From NCBI RefSeq assembly GCF_016008875.1, contig NZ_JADTQG010000001.1, forward strand, positions 360,515-424,514: DNA of 64,000 bases, given 5' to 3'. Made by a program: the position numbers and the translations under genes. This document shows positions 1-9,117 of the stretch, piece by piece; position 1 is the stretch's first letter, and each line of letters opens with the position of its first letter. The notes under the pieces were generated by a model that was given only the letters and a program-made list of their open reading frames with translations, ran no database searches and had not been told where the DNA came from. This stretch comes from Ectopseudomonas mendocina (GTDB lineage Bacteria; Pseudomonadota; Gammaproteobacteria; Pseudomonadales; Pseudomonadaceae).

Positions 1-108
1 AGGCGCCAGAGGCGCCAGGGGAGCATTTCAATCGATGCATAGGTTCTGAGCCTGCTTCGGTGAGAAAGTTCAGTCAGTGATGCAAAAATGCCACCTTTTC
101 TGCAGGCA

Positions 109-133
109 AAAGAAAAGGCGCCAGGGGCGCCTT
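109..133 (-). terminator. Rho-independent terminator of the quiP transcription unit
   Basis: Read on the minus strand, an 8-bp stem (AAGGCGCC/GGCGCCTT) with a 3-base loop is followed by TTTTCTTTT. It lies about 80 bases past the stop of the leftward acylase gene. The first 20 bases of the window carry further GGCGCC copies, so the motif is locally repeated. Confidence 0.65.
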
Positions 134-213
134 AAAAGATGATCGATGGAGTAAGTCGATTACTCAGAGTCGAGCGCTGCGGGAATGGTTCAGCGCCGCC
201 CGACGAACGGTCA

Positions 214-2727
214 TCACTTGCCCGGCATCAGCAGCAGGCGCTGATTGCCGTAGACCTTGTCCAGATTTTCCGACTTGAACGGGAAGCTCATGTAGCCGCC
301 CTTGAGCCATGACTCGATGCCGTCGGCATAGTGCGGGCTGGCCGGGTTACCGGATTGGCCCGAGCTGTTGACGCCGAGTAGCCGCTCGTCAGCGGCGAAA
401 TCCACCACGATACGCATTGCCGGGATCAGGAAGGTGTTGAAATCTTCGCCCCAGGCGTAGGCCGAGACGTTCAGCGTGCTGTGATCACCGCCTGCCGGAT
501 AGGGGCCGCGATCCAGATAACCCTTCAAGGCGTTGATGCTGGTGCGCTGGCTGGCGTTCATGTAGGGGGCCATGCGCGTGGTATCGGTCACCCACTCATA
601 GCTGTGCAGCTTGCCCCATTGCCAGTTACGCCGCTCAGTGCCCAGGCGGCTTTCCAGCAGCTCGATGCTGGCGGCCAGGCTGCGCGCGAGGATGGTCGGT
701 TTATCTTCCTGCTCGGGGGTGCGGATGTCGTTCCAGAACGGGCTGTCGGCGCGGCCGAGCAGATGGTCGGCCTGCGCCGAATAGGAGGTGTTGGCGGTTT
801 GCACCAGCGCCTGCCACGCCGGGCTGTCTTCCGGGCCCAGCTCGTCGAGGAAGATCTGCCGCGCGCTTTCATGCAGGAAGGCGCCGTAGATGGCGGCATC
901 GGCGGAACTGGCGGTGAGTTTGCCGTCGAAGGCGAGCAGGCGTTTCAGTGCTTCATCGGCACGTGCGCGCTGACCAGCCGGCAGCGCCGCGATGGCCTGG
1001 CGCAGCGAGTCGTGCATAGCCGGGTCGTTGAACATGGCCTGCAGCTTAACGACGAAGGGGGACGTCTGATCGTACTGCATGGCGATCATGCTGCGGCCAT
1101 CGTGACGGCCGTTGCCGGCCAGTTCGGCGATGCGCTCGGCACGCTCCGGGTAGTACCAGGAACTCGACAGCTGCATGCCATAGCCTGGCGGTACGCTGCG
1201 TTCGTTGGCGGTGCCCAGCCAGCCCTGCGGCGGGTCCTGATCGTAGGGGTGCAGCATCGGGTCGGCGAAGCCGTCCCAGGCGTAGCGCTCGTCCCAGCCC
1301 GGGGAGGGCAGCAGGCCGCGACCTTCACGGCGATTAGGGTAGCGACCGGTGACCTGCCAGCCGATGTGCTGGGCGTCGGCGAAAACGATATTGAGCGGCA
1401 TGGCGCGGATCTCACGCGCGGCCTCGAAGGCCTGGTCCACCGACTGCGCACGCGACAGGTCGAAGAAGGCGTCGAGGCTCTTGTCACGCTCGAACTGCGT
1501 GGTCTTCAGCGCCAGACCGTAACCACTCTGCAGCGGCAGAGGTTGCAGCATGTGCTTGCGTTCGCCGAGCACCGAGTTGAGCAGCGGGCCATTGCGGGTC
1601 TCGTACAGCGTCTCGCGGATCGGCCGCTGGCCGCGGATGAAGAAGGTTTCCTGACGTTCGGCAACCGGCAGCCACTTGCCGTCTGCTTCGTACATCAGGC
1701 GGCTGCCTTCACGTTTGATGCGTTCCAGATAAATGTCCTGATTGTCGCCCATGACCATGGTCATGCCCCAGGCCAGCTTGCCGTTATAGCCGGCCACTAC
1801 TGCCGGTACGCCCGCGAGTGACACGCCAGCAGCCTGGTACTTGGGTGAACGGATCTGCACGAAATTCCACAGCGACGGCATGCTCAGCGGCAGGTGGGTG
1901 TCGTTGGCCAGCAGGCTCTTGCCGCCGCGGGTTCGTTGCGGCGCGATGGCCCAGTTGTTCGAGGCGGCGACGCCGAGCATGTGTTGCTCGGCGATCTGCG
2001 CTGCCGTGCGGGAAATCGCCTGCAGACCGGGCAACTGTCCTTTGAGGTCGAGGCCGGCGAGCTTCTCCGCCTCGGCGAAGGGCAGCGGTTCGTCCGGGTA
2101 GATCGGCAGCAACCAGGGCAGCTTGTCGGCGCCCACCTGCTGGGCCATTGTCAGCGCCGCGATTTCTTCCTGCAGATTCACCGCCAGGCCGAAATTGAGC
2201 AGGCAGAACAGCAGCACCGAGTCCTCGGGCTTCCAGTATTCGGGGCGGTAGCCGGATTCGGCCAGGTCCATCGGCAGGCGATCACGGTAGCGGAACATGT
2301 AAGCGTTGACGCCGCGCGCATAGACCTCGAAGAAACGTTTCAGACGCGGCGAGGCGTCGGCATAGAGAATTTCCGCACTCTTCCTGAGGTCCACCGCACG
2401 CATGAAACGGTCCATTTCCAGCACGCCGGGGCCGGCCATTTCCGCCAGGCGGCCCTGGGCCAGCAGGCGCATGCCGACCATCTGGCTGAGGCGGTCACCG
2501 GCATGCACATAACCCAGGGCGAACAGGGCGTCGTGGAAGGTGCTCGACTCGATCAGCGGCATGCCAAGGGCGTTGCGTCGCACCGATGCGCTCTCGGCCA
2601 CGCCCTGAATGCGCTCGACGCCGCGGGTGGGCGGCACGCTATCGGCATAACGGCTGTTGAGCAGGGACTGGCAGCCGGCAAGGCCGGTCAGGGAAGCAGC
2701 GAGAGTCAGGCAGGCCAGCGTGCGCAT
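214..2727 (-). CDS. quiP: Penicillin acylase family lipoprotein, probable acyl-homoserine lactone acylase QuiP
   Basis: N-terminal nucleophile hydrolase that cleaves amide bonds. QuiP of P. aeruginosa removes the acyl chain of quorum-sensing acyl-homoserine lactones in the periplasm. The start at 2727 has AAGGAA just upstream and gives 837 residues with a lipoprotein signal (LAGC, Cys19). An upstream in-frame start would put a non-signal stretch before it. The precursor self-cleaves before a serine nucleophile. The expected site is Ser256 in [12 protein letters not shown], where the SNNWA context is the family hallmark and divides alpha and beta chains. Gene order downstream (LEA2, YchJ, OmpA, DinG, PdxH, Mrp) matches what I recall around PA1032, which supports the name. 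Substrate is inferred; other members prefer different N-acyl compounds. Confidence 0.8.
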   Translation of the reverse strand: MRTLACLTLAASLTGLAGCQSLLNSRYADSVPPTRGVERIQGVAESASVRRNALGMPLIESSTFHDALFALGYVHAGDRLSQMVGMRLLAQGRLAEMAGPGVLEMDRFMRAVDLRKSAEILYADASPRLKRFFEVYARGVNAYMFRYRDRLPMDLAESGYRPEYWKPEDSVLLFCLLNFGLAVNLQEEIAALTMAQQVGADKLPWLLPIYPDEPLPFAEAEKLAGLDLKGQLPGLQAISRTAAQIAEQHMLGVAASNNWAIAPQRTRGGKSLLANDTHLPLSMPSLWNFVQIRSPKYQAAGVSLAGVPAVVAGYNGKLAWGMTMVMGDNQDIYLERIKREGSRLMYEADGKWLPVAERQETFFIRGQRPIRETLYETRNGPLLNSVLGERKHMLQPLPLQSGYGLALKTTQFERDKSLDAFFDLSRAQSVDQAFEAAREIRAMPLNIVFADAQHIGWQVTGRYPNRREGRGLLPSPGWDERYAWDGFADPMLHPYDQDPPQGWLGTANERSVPPGYGMQLSSSWYYPERAERIAELAGNGRHDGRSMIAMQYDQTSPFVVKLQAMFNDPAMHDSLRQAIAALPAGQRARADEALKRLLAFDGKLTASSADAAIYGAFLHESARQIFLDELGPEDSPAWQALVQTANTSYSAQADHLLGRADSPFWNDIRTPEQEDKPTILARSLAASIELLESRLGTERRNWQWGKLHSYEWVTDTTRMAPYMNASQRTSINALKGYLDRGPYPAGGDHSTLNVSAYAWGEDFNTFLIPAMRIVVDFAADERLLGVNSSGQSGNPASPHYADGIESWLKGGYMSFPFKSENLDKVYGNQRLLLMPGK

Positions 2728-2826
2728 GGCGAATTTCCTTGGTGTGCGAACAGGCGAGGCCGATCGCATAGCAACCGGCCACAAAGGCGCCAAGGTAAAG
2801 AGGCTAATGGAGCCTGGCAAGAGGCC

Positions 2827-3291
2827 TCAGGCGTTTGCCTGAGACCCGTTGAGCCCCTCGTCCAGCAACCAGCGCGCGGCGATGCGTGCGGCGGCCTTGT
2901 GCTGCAGTTCCAGCTCGTTGAAGCGCTTCTCGAAGCGACGTCGCTCTGCCTTGTCCAGGGCTTTCCAGGCCGCGTGGGTGGGCACGTCGGCGGTGGCTTC
3001 GTAGAGCAGGTGGAACACCTGGCAGCGGCCGTCATTGCTCAGGCTGCTGTCGTAGTTGTCGAGCAGCACCTTGATGCGAATGGCGCCTTCTATCAGCGGC
3101 ACTTGCTCGTCGAGCAGGCTGCTGGCGAGGATATTCAGATCGCCACCGAGGCGCTGCTGGCGCTCCTGCTGCGCTTCGTCGCGAGCGCGCTGGTTGGCCC
3201 ATACACGGCGCCAAAGGTGCCAGGCATAGGCCGCCAGCGCTGCGATCAGCAGCAGGCCGGTCAATAGCAGGATGAGGGCCATGGCATCCAT
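2827..3291 (-). CDS. DUF2489-type single-span membrane protein
   Basis: A 154-residue protein of unknown function. Residues about 4-24 form one hydrophobic helix (ALILLLTGLLLIAALAAYAW) followed by a basic, Gln/Arg/Glu-rich helix. The rest is a soluble, helical cytoplasmic domain containing VFHLLYEATADVP. This looks like the DUF2489 family of gammaproteobacteria. The start at 3291 (MDAMAL) puts the membrane helix right at the N-terminus; a longer frame to 3366 would overlap the neighbouring gene. It sits 7 bases after the SEC-C gene and 99 bases before the acylase, so co-transcription with both is likely. Confidence 0.6.
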   Translation of the reverse strand: MDAMALILLLTGLLLIAALAAYAWHLWRRVWANQRARDEAQQERQQRLGGDLNILASSLLDEQVPLIEGAIRIKVLLDNYDSSLSNDGRCQVFHLLYEATADVPTHAAWKALDKAERRRFEKRFNELELQHKAAARIAARWLLDEGLNGSQANA

Positions 3292-3298
3292 GCGCGGT

Positions 3299-3505
3299 TC
3301 AGGCGCCGTGGCACTTCTTGAATTTTTTCTGGCTGCCGCAAGGGCATGGGTCGTTGCGGCCGACATCCTTCAGCGCGTTGCGTACCGGCTCCTGATGGGC
3401 GTGGTTGCAGTGCGGACCGTGTACATGGCCGTGATCGTGATGATCGTGGTCATGGTTGCAGTCGGGACCGTGGATGTGGGGTTGGTTGCTCATGGTGTTA
3501 CTCAT
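3299..3505 (-). CDS. Small His-rich SEC-C zinc-binding protein
   Basis: A 68-residue protein in two parts. Residues 10-38 are packed with His, Asp, Asn and Cys ([13 protein letters not shown]), a likely metal-binding stretch. Residues 49-66 are a SEC-C motif ([19 protein letters not shown]), which binds one zinc through CxC and a CH pair, as at the C-terminus of SecA and YchJ. SEC-C tails often mediate contact with SecB or ribosomes. The start at 3505 was preferred because the much longer upstream frame overlaps the LEA2 gene and has no recognisable content. Another in-frame ATG lies at 3493. Function is not known. Confidence 0.7.
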   Translation of the reverse strand: MSNTMSNQPHIHGPDCNHDHDHHDHGHVHGPHCNHAHQEPVRNALKDVGRNDPCPCGSQKKFKKCHGA

Positions 3506-3510
3506 GCTGG

Positions 3511-3990
3511 TTATTCGGAGATGAAATCGCCGGGAATTATCTCTCCATTGCGCGCCATGTGCACGCTGCGACCAAACAACATGCCGGTTTTCACTTGGCC
3601 CTTGAGGCTGTAGCGAATCGGTTCGTCGGGTTTTTCCAGCGCCTTGACGATCTGCCGCACGTGGCGCCAGAGGTTGGTGCGTACCGGCACATCGAAGGTG
3701 TGATGGCCATGGGCGGGCACGGTGAACCACTCATTGGAGTGGCCTTCGGCAAGCTGGATGCCATTGAGATGAACATTGTAGTTCAGCCCGCGCACCGGCA
3801 GGCTGACGCCATTGGGATTGTCGATTCGAAAGCGCAGGCTGAACTCCTGTTCGAGCAGCCTGGCCTTGATCACATCAACTTTGATGAGTTGGACGTCCGG
3901 GTCCTTGAAGTCACCTGTCATCCAGGTGGAGCATCCTGTCAGGCCTGAAAGCAGGCCGAAAAACATCAATAGGCTGATAATTCTTATCAT
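3511..3990 (-). CDS. LEA type 2 (WHy domain) lipoprotein
   Basis: A 159-residue exported lipoprotein. A short signal ([16 protein letters not shown]) ends in LTGC with the lipidated Cys at 20. Residues about 30-155 form one LEA2/WHy beta-sandwich domain, recognised by [26 protein letters not shown]. In plants and bacteria this domain is linked to desiccation and stress tolerance, but the mechanism is unsettled. A start at 4008 (MFSQAQM...) is equally open and would add six residues before the signal. Five bases separate it from the SEC-C gene, so it is probably the first gene of a four-gene leftward unit ending with the acylase. Confidence 0.75.
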   Translation of the reverse strand: MIRIISLLMFFGLLSGLTGCSTWMTGDFKDPDVQLIKVDVIKARLLEQEFSLRFRIDNPNGVSLPVRGLNYNVHLNGIQLAEGHSNEWFTVPAHGHHTFDVPVRTNLWRHVRQIVKALEKPDEPIRYSLKGQVKTGMLFGRSVHMARNGEIIPGDFISE

Positions 3991-4200
3991 TTGCGCCTGA
4001 GAAAACATTTCATACCCCCATTGCAGCCCAGTGTAACAAGCAAGCGCTCGGCTGCAACGGGTGAGCAAGTATTATTTTCAGGGTGATAACGTCGCAGTTT
4101 TGTGCAGTAGGTGTTCGTGATGGCATGTATGAGAAGCCTGCAGTGTCGGGGCAAGGGAACCTGCGCCATACTGAGCGGCGAATAGGACAGGAGTGTGACC

Positions 4201-4755
4201 ATGAGTCGCTACGAGATCGCCTTCTCCGGGCAACTGGTGCCGGGGGCACAGCCAGAACTGGTCAAGGCCAATCTGGCCAAGCTGTTCCAGGCCGATGCCC
4301 AGCGTATCGCCCAGTTGTTCTCCGGGCGCCGCATCGTGATCAAGAACAACCTCGACGCCACTGCCGCAGAGAAATACCGTACGACCCTCGAACGGGCCGG
4401 GGCGCGTGTCGAGGTCGTCGATATGGACATGCTGATCGAGGAGGTCGAACTCGCGCCCCCGCCACCAGCCGAGCCGATGCCTGCTCCGGTGGCTGCGCCA
4501 GTTGCGACCAGGCCCGGGCGGCTGCAGGTCGCGCCGCGTGATGAATACATGGCAGCGTTCAGCGAGGTGGATGCGCCGGATTTCGGCATCGCTCCGGTAG
4601 GTAGTGATCTGCAGGACGCCAGACCCGACGCTGCAGCTCCGCCGGTAGACCTGTCGCAATTCAGCCTGGCGCCGGTGGGCAGCGATATGGGGCAGGCCAA
4701 GTCCGCGATTCCAGCACCCGCCCCGGACACCTCGCATCTGAAACTGCAGGAATGA
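4201..4755 (+). CDS. Hypothetical protein with two C-terminal FxxAPVGSD motifs
   Basis: A 184-residue soluble protein with no signal peptide. Residues 1-75 form a compact alpha/beta domain (YEIAFSGQLVPG..., SGRRIVIKNNLDATAAEKY). I recognise this domain at the N-terminus of many Pseudomonas membrane proteins of unknown role; here it stands without a membrane part. Then come a Pro/Ala linker and two copies of a short motif, FGIAPVGSDLQDA and FSLAPVGSDMGQA, about 43 residues apart. An AGGAG element lies 8 bases before ATG 4201; a GTG six bases earlier is less well placed. Transcribed toward the gene at 4813-5928 and separated from it by a two-way hairpin. Function unknown. Confidence 0.7.
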   Translation: MSRYEIAFSGQLVPGAQPELVKANLAKLFQADAQRIAQLFSGRRIVIKNNLDATAAEKYRTTLERAGARVEVVDMDMLIEEVELAPPPPAEPMPAPVAAPVATRPGRLQVAPRDEYMAAFSEVDAPDFGIAPVGSDLQDARPDAAAPPVDLSQFSLAPVGSDMGQAKSAIPAPAPDTSHLKLQE

Positions 4756-4764
4756 CCGCTGGCG

Positions 4765-4799
4765 ACGCCGTGAGCTGCACATTCAGCCACGGCGTTTCT
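4765..4799. terminator. Bidirectional hairpin between convergent genes
   Basis: ACGCCGTG-a-GCTG pairs with CAGC-CACGGCGT around a 6-base loop, followed by TTTCTG on the plus strand. It fills the 57-base gap between convergent stop codons at 4755 and 4813. The U-tract is short. Confidence 0.5.
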
Positions 4800-4812
4800 G
4801 TGTTGAGCGCGG

Positions 4813-5928
4813 CTAGCCCGCCTTGCACTTGGCTTGCGCCTCCTCGGGTTTGAGGTTGCGCACGCTGATGAAAAACAGTTCGCAGGTTTGCTGCGTCTCC
4901 GTCACCTGCCATTTCTGGCTGCAGCTACTGAGCATCTGCGCTGCATCGCGCGTCGGTTGCTGGCCCATGCCGGCCTGCCAGCAGGCCGCGCTCAGGTCCT
5001 GCCCCATGACCTTGATCCCCGCCGCGTCGGCCGCATCCTCGCTGCCTTTGTTGTTGCTCGGATCGGCGGCGTACCAGATATAGCTGGGATGATTGGCGCC
5101 GAGTACGGAAACCTGCCGTCCGGCCCCTGCGTCGATCTGGCCGAGCCCCAGCACCGGAAGATTTACGCCGTACTGTTGCTTGATCCAGCTGCGCACCGGG
5201 CTGCCGAAGGCGACCATCGGCAGGCTGGCGCCGTTCGGGGCCGCACTGAGCTCATCGACCATGCGTCGTTGATAGTCGTTGAAGTAACCGTACACGCCTT
5301 CCAGGGCGCTGCCAGCACTGGCCGGAGCGGCGATGGGGGCGATGTCGACGATGGTCTGGTAGGCCGGCGTCTGCTCGGGCGCAATGCCGTTGTAGCTGAG
5401 CAAGGCGGCCCAGCGGTCGGTGGTACTCGAACGCAGGTAATCCTGAGCCTGGGTCAGTGAATAATCCGGCGGGAAGTGCAGCAACTCGACGCTCTTGCGG
5501 TTCTCCAGTGCCATGCCCAATGGCAGGAAGAAGTACCAGTTGTACTGCCACTTGCCGTCACGATTGAGTTGAGTGGCGCCCTGATAGGCCAGCTCGCCGG
5601 TATCGAGCAATTGCAGCAGGGGTTTGCCGTACTCGGCCGGTGTGCCCGTGAAGTGGGCGTGCACGCGCTCCCCGTTGCGCGTGACCTGCACGCTGGCCTG
5701 AGGGTAGCCATCACGCGTCAGGCTCTGCTGCAGGTAATGTTCCACCGTCTGCTCCAGCGTCCAGTCGCGATAGCAGATCACGCTGCAGTTGTTCGGATAG
5801 GCGAACAAATGGCTGACGCGCTGGCTTTCGCCCAGATCCAGCGTTTCCCCTTGCAGCCCACCGGGCTGGTTGGCGCAGCCAATCAGCAGGCTGGCCAGGA
5901 TAAGAGCGATACCACTTTTTTTGTGCAT
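4813..5928 (-). CDS. Hypothetical outer-membrane-type lipoprotein
   Basis: A 371-residue protein that I do not recognise. It starts at 5928, where AAGGAG stands 6 bases upstream. A clear lipoprotein signal (MHKKSGIALILASLLIGC) places the lipidated Cys at 18, with Ala-Asn next, so outer membrane sorting is likely. The body is rich in Tyr/Trp and Gln, has an early Cys pair (NCSVICYRDW) and a Cys-containing tail (CWQAGMG, SSCSQKW, QTCELFF, AKCKAG), compatible with periplasmic disulfides. No enzyme motif or membrane span beyond the signal is visible. It is a stand-alone leftward gene between the convergent hairpin and the YchJ gene. Confidence 0.65.
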   Translation of the reverse strand: MHKKSGIALILASLLIGCANQPGGLQGETLDLGESQRVSHLFAYPNNCSVICYRDWTLEQTVEHYLQQSLTRDGYPQASVQVTRNGERVHAHFTGTPAEYGKPLLQLLDTGELAYQGATQLNRDGKWQYNWYFFLPLGMALENRKSVELLHFPPDYSLTQAQDYLRSSTTDRWAALLSYNGIAPEQTPAYQTIVDIAPIAAPASAGSALEGVYGYFNDYQRRMVDELSAAPNGASLPMVAFGSPVRSWIKQQYGVNLPVLGLGQIDAGAGRQVSVLGANHPSYIWYAADPSNNKGSEDAADAAGIKVMGQDLSAACWQAGMGQQPTRDAAQMLSSCSQKWQVTETQQTCELFFISVRNLKPEEAQAKCKAG

Positions 5929-5995
5929 GACTTTCTCCTTGTTGAGCGTCCCCGCAGGACGATTCAACTCAAGCAGAAAGCGCGATTAACGCCAG

Positions 5996-6478
5996 TCAGC
6001 CGTTCAGGTAAGGCGCGCAGCACTTCTTGAACTTCTGGCCGCCCTGGCAGGGGCAGGGGTCATTGCGTCCGACCTTCAGCGGCACCGTCGGGTCGAGGAA
6101 ATACCAACGTCCGTCCACCTGAACGAAGGCGGAGCATTCGCGGTGACGATGTTCGCCCTGCTCGTCGTGCCAGTGGGCGACGAAGGCGACCTGCGCATGT
6201 TCGGGCTTGCCGCCGAACACCTCGCTGCCTTCCACCTCAAGACCGAGCCAGGTGCTCTGCGCACTCCAGGCAGCCATGGCCTCGCGATCGAGCGCATGCT
6301 GCTGGTGGGGCAAGGTGGTGGCCACCAGATAGTCCACCAGGCCCAATACATAGGCGCTGTAGCGCGAGCGCATCAGCAGCTCCGCGCTGGGCGCGTGGGT
6401 GCCTGCGTGATAGTGGCCGCAGCACTGGCTCAGCGGGTTGCCACTGCCGCAGGGGCAATTGGGATCGAGTGGATTCAT
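5996..6478 (-). CDS. YchJ family protein with two SEC-C motifs
   Basis: A 160-residue cytoplasmic protein with the YchJ layout. An N-terminal SEC-C ([17 protein letters not shown]) is followed by a central NTF2-like fold containing [20 protein letters not shown] and a C-terminal SEC-C ([18 protein letters not shown]). Each SEC-C carries four zinc ligands. YchJ proteins are widely conserved in Proteobacteria but have no proven function. The start follows the stop of the DUF6231-like gene by only 4 bases, so the two are co-translated or at least co-transcribed. Confidence 0.85.
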   Translation of the reverse strand: MNPLDPNCPCGSGNPLSQCCGHYHAGTHAPSAELLMRSRYSAYVLGLVDYLVATTLPHQQHALDREAMAAWSAQSTWLGLEVEGSEVFGGKPEHAQVAFVAHWHDEQGEHRHRECSAFVQVDGRWYFLDPTVPLKVGRNDPCPCQGGQKFKKCCAPYLNG

Positions 6479-6482
6479 CGCT

Positions 6483-6980
6483 CTACCACCAGTATTTGCC
6501 GAAATTTTGTGGATTGGCCCAGAACTTTGCGTTCAACCAGTCGGGAACTTGCTTGTAATCGAGCAGATCATAGGTGAACAGATGCAGGGTCTGTCCCTCG
6601 CGCTGGAACTGCTCACTGGCCTGCATGGCTAGGGCGAACAGGTCGGTTTCCTGCCAGTCCGCTGCCTTGAGGTCGAGCAACACGGCGACCCGGCTGGCGT
6701 TGAGGTTGCGAATGCCGCCCAGTAGCTGCAATCCATCGCGTTTGGGTAAGTGCTCCAGACAGTCGACCAGAATCGCCAGGTCGAAACGCTGTGCGGCCAG
6801 TTCGGGCGCCAGGGGTGCAGCAGGTGCAGTGGTGACCTGACACTGCGGATGGGCGCTGTGAAAGGCGCTGACTGCGGGTAGTTCGCTCGCCCCGAGCAAC
6901 AGCAGTTTCTCGGGTGTGTAGCGGGCAAGCAGTGCCGCAATGGCCTGCTGTGGAGTACGGGTGCTAAGGCTGGCGGTCAT
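6483..6980 (-). CDS. DUF6231-like methyltransferase-fold protein
   Basis: A 165-residue soluble protein. Residues about 22-100 look like a reduced Rossmann-type fold of the SAM-methyltransferase kind: [12 protein letters not shown], then [28 protein letters not shown]. The usual glycine-rich SAM loop is weak, so enzymatic activity is doubtful. The C-terminus ([14 protein letters not shown]) is very aromatic. The start at 6980 was chosen for AGGAAG a few bases upstream rather than the longer frame to 7004. It heads a two-gene leftward unit with YchJ. Pseudomonas annotations call this family DUF6231; the assignment is from memory of the sequence style. Confidence 0.6.
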   Translation of the reverse strand: MTASLSTRTPQQAIAALLARYTPEKLLLLGASELPAVSAFHSAHPQCQVTTAPAAPLAPELAAQRFDLAILVDCLEHLPKRDGLQLLGGIRNLNASRVAVLLDLKAADWQETDLFALAMQASEQFQREGQTLHLFTYDLLDYKQVPDWLNAKFWANPQNFGKYWW

Positions 6981-7143
6981 CGAACTTCCTCGAAAAGTCT
7001 GCAAAGACTAACGTGGTGTCGGGATCAGGCCTAGAGTGAGAGAAAATTATCCGCAGAAGCGGCTATAGCTGGCGGATTGTACAACTCCTGTCTTTACTAC
7101 TATTGAGTCGGTTATGGGCCGATGAACATTGGAGACCTAAAGT

Positions 7144-7779
7144 ATGAGTATCACAAGGAACGCAGTACCCCTGATTCTGGCTAGTACCATGCTGACCGGC
7201 TGTGCCGGCCTGCAGAAAACCGACTGGCCCACCTGCGCAGCTGTAGGCGGTGTGGGTGGTGCAGCGTTAGGGGCGATCGAAAGCTCTACCTGGGCCGGTG
7301 GTGGTGCGCTGGTGGGTGCCGGTATGGCTGCCGCGTACTGCTGGGTACATGGTGCCGAAGCTCAGCAGGTTGCCGTTGTCGAAGAAGAAGTCGTGATGGT
7401 CGAGGAAGTCGCCGTGGCCGAGCCAGCCGAAGCCGTGCGCGTCGAGCTGGACGTCAAGTTCGATTTCGACAAGTCGCAGGTCAAGCAGGAAAGCTATGGC
7501 GATATCAAAGCCCTGGCTGACTTCATGAAACAGTACCCGCAGACCAGCACCGTGGTTGAAGGTCATACCGACTCCGTGGGTAGCGATGCCTACAACCAGG
7601 GCCTGTCCGAGCGCCGCGCCAGCGCTGTTCGCGACGTTCTGGTCAACCAGTACGGTGTCGAGTCCGGGCGTGTGCAGGCGGTGGGTTATGGCGAGAGTCG
7701 CCCGGTTGCCGACAACGCCAATGCCGATGGCCGTGCGATCAACCGTCGCGTAGAGGCCGAGGTCGAAGCTCAGCCGTAA
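7144..7779 (+). CDS. OmpA family lipoprotein (first tandem copy)
   Basis: A 211-residue peptidoglycan-associated lipoprotein. The signal ends in LTGC (Cys20). Residues 28-62 are a glycine-rich, weakly hydrophobic segment with the phrase LGAIESSTWAGGGALVGAG. An acidic Glu/Val linker follows (VVEEEVVMVEEVAVAEP). Residues about 98-211 form the OmpA C-terminal domain that binds diaminopimelate in the cell wall, with GHTDSVGSDAYNQGLSERRA and the NRRVE ending. The next gene has the same build, including IESSTWA, and the same direction, so the pair is a tandem duplication. Likely role: anchoring the outer membrane to peptidoglycan. Confidence 0.85.
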   Translation: MSITRNAVPLILASTMLTGCAGLQKTDWPTCAAVGGVGGAALGAIESSTWAGGGALVGAGMAAAYCWVHGAEAQQVAVVEEEVVMVEEVAVAEPAEAVRVELDVKFDFDKSQVKQESYGDIKALADFMKQYPQTSTVVEGHTDSVGSDAYNQGLSERRASAVRDVLVNQYGVESGRVQAVGYGESRPVADNANADGRAINRRVEAEVEAQP

Positions 7780-7810
7780 GGCAGCTTGGCTGCACCAAGG
7801 CGTCAATCGC

Positions 7811-7849
7811 AAAGGCCCGGCCGGTTCTCCATCGGTCGGGCCTTTTTCT
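7811..7849 (+). terminator. Rho-independent terminator
   Basis: AAGGCCCGGCCG and CGGTCGGGCCTT form an 11-12 bp stem with one G-U pair and a 9-base loop, followed by TTTTTCTT. It ends the first OmpA-family gene, so the tandem copies are separate transcripts. Confidence 0.8.
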
Positions 7850-7920
7850 TGTGTGAAGCCCTGGTGCCGTCTTTACTCCTGTGATGCCGGCAACATGCCG
7901 GTATCACAGGAGACACCGCC

Positions 7921-8655
7921 ATGAGAATTGCGCTTTCGAGGGTTTTACCCTTTCTCCTGGTCAGCAGTGTTCTTTCGGGTTGTGCCACGACTTCCAGTAC
8001 GGGAGACGCGCCGCTCAACCAGGGGAACTGGCCCCTGTGCAGTGCGATTGGAGCCTTGGCCGGTGGCGGCCTCGGTGCAATCGAGAGTTCGACCTGGGCA
8101 GCAGGCGGCGCGGTAGCCGGCGCTCTGCTGGGCACCATCATCTGTTATGCGCAGGACGGTGACGAGGATGGCGATGGTGTGTTCGACCGCCGTGATCGCT
8201 GCCCCGGCACGCCTGCAGGTACGGCGGTAGGTCATAACGGCTGTCCATTGCCGCAATATCCGGCCAGTGTAGCGGCCGAGCCGGCGATGGAGCCGCAGAT
8301 GGAGGATGAGGTCATCGTCCTCAGCGATCTGGGCAACGTGCTGTTCGCGTTCGACTCGGCCGAGCTGACTGCCGATGCTCAGCGCCTGCTCGCCGATGTC
8401 AGCACACGTCTGGCTGGCGCCAGCCTGGTCGCGGTCAGGGTTGTCGGGCATACCGATAGCGTCGGCTCCGATGCCTACAACCAGGGGTTGTCCGAGCGTC
8501 GCGCACGCAGTGTTGCTGACTTTCTCATCGCCCAGGGCGTGCCCGCCGGCAAGCTCAGTAGCGAAGGGCAGGGCGAGAGCCAGCCGGTGGCAGACAACGG
8601 CAGCGATGCCGGACGTGCGCAGAATCGCCGTGTGGAGTTGCACGTTTCTCGTTGA
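7921..8655 (+). CDS. OmpA family lipoprotein with thrombospondin type 3-like repeat (second tandem copy)
   Basis: A 244-residue lipoprotein, signal ending in LSGC (Cys21). It shares the glycine-rich IESSTWA segment with its upstream neighbour. It differs by an added Asp-rich calcium-binding stretch at about residues 79-105 (DGDEDGDGVFDRRDRCPGTP), typical of thrombospondin type 3 repeats in OprF-like proteins. An OmpA peptidoglycan-binding domain fills the C-terminal half (GHTDSVGSDAYNQGLSERRA, NRRVEL). The 20-residue GHTDSVG block is identical in the two copies. The Cys pair in the repeat is probably disulfide bonded. Own terminator downstream. Confidence 0.85.
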   Translation: MRIALSRVLPFLLVSSVLSGCATTSSTGDAPLNQGNWPLCSAIGALAGGGLGAIESSTWAAGGAVAGALLGTIICYAQDGDEDGDGVFDRRDRCPGTPAGTAVGHNGCPLPQYPASVAAEPAMEPQMEDEVIVLSDLGNVLFAFDSAELTADAQRLLADVSTRLAGASLVAVRVVGHTDSVGSDAYNQGLSERRARSVADFLIAQGVPAGKLSSEGQGESQPVADNGSDAGRAQNRRVELHVSR

Positions 8656-8662
8656 AGCAGGG

Positions 8663-8704
8663 CGGCGCAGTCCGCGTCATTCGGGCTGGACTGCGCCGTT
8701 TTTT
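8663..8704 (+). terminator. Rho-independent terminator
   Basis: CGGCGCAGTCC pairs perfectly with GGACTGCGCCG (11 bp) around a 14-base loop and is followed by six T. It begins 8 bases after the second OmpA-family stop codon. Confidence 0.85.
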
Positions 8705-8811
8705 CGCAAGGTGATACGTCAACTCATGGAAAATAATCCTTCGCTCTGGTGGTCCACGCTGCGACCGGTTAACGTGCTGCGCTATTAGAAAAACCGAGCA
8801 CGAGGGCGGGG

Positions 8812-9117
8812 ATGAAAGCATTGTTGATCATGGGCAAGGCGCTGGCCTTGGTCTTCTGGCTGGTGTTCGGGGCGGCGTTGGCCAAACGTCTGGGGACTCC
8901 ATTCGAGCAACTCGTCTACCTGCTCGCGGCCTTCCTTGCGCTGCTGCATAGCGCGCAGTTGTGGCTGTTCTCCGGCCTGTTGTCCGGTCGCGCCAGTCCC
9001 TGGCTGGACCGTATACAGGTGCTGCTATTCGGCATCTTCCACCTGTATCCGCTGAAGACGGTGCAACAGCCCGCTACTGTCACTACTGCGACTATCGAGG
9101 AGGCTGCGCATGCGTAA
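8812..9117 (+). CDS. DUF1145 small membrane protein
   Basis: A 101-residue inner-membrane protein with three hydrophobic segments: about residues 5-23, 31-52 and 66-80. The pattern GKALALVFWLVFGAALA...PFEQLVYLLAAFLALLHSAQLWLF fits the DUF1145 family. Function unknown. The ATG is preceded by GAGGGCGGGG. Its last 8 bases overlap the start of the collagen-like gene in another frame, which implies translational coupling of the two. Confidence 0.75.
   Translation: MKALLIMGKALALVFWLVFGAALAKRLGTPFEQLVYLLAAFLALLHSAQLWLFSGLLSGRASPWLDRIQVLLFGIFHLYPLKTVQQPATVTTATIEEAAHA

Noticed and set aside
481..1821. 446-residue plus-strand frame across the acylase gene
   Set aside because: Antisense to a gene with clear family motifs; composition (Gly/Ala/Gln/Arg-rich) is typical of a GC-rich shadow frame.
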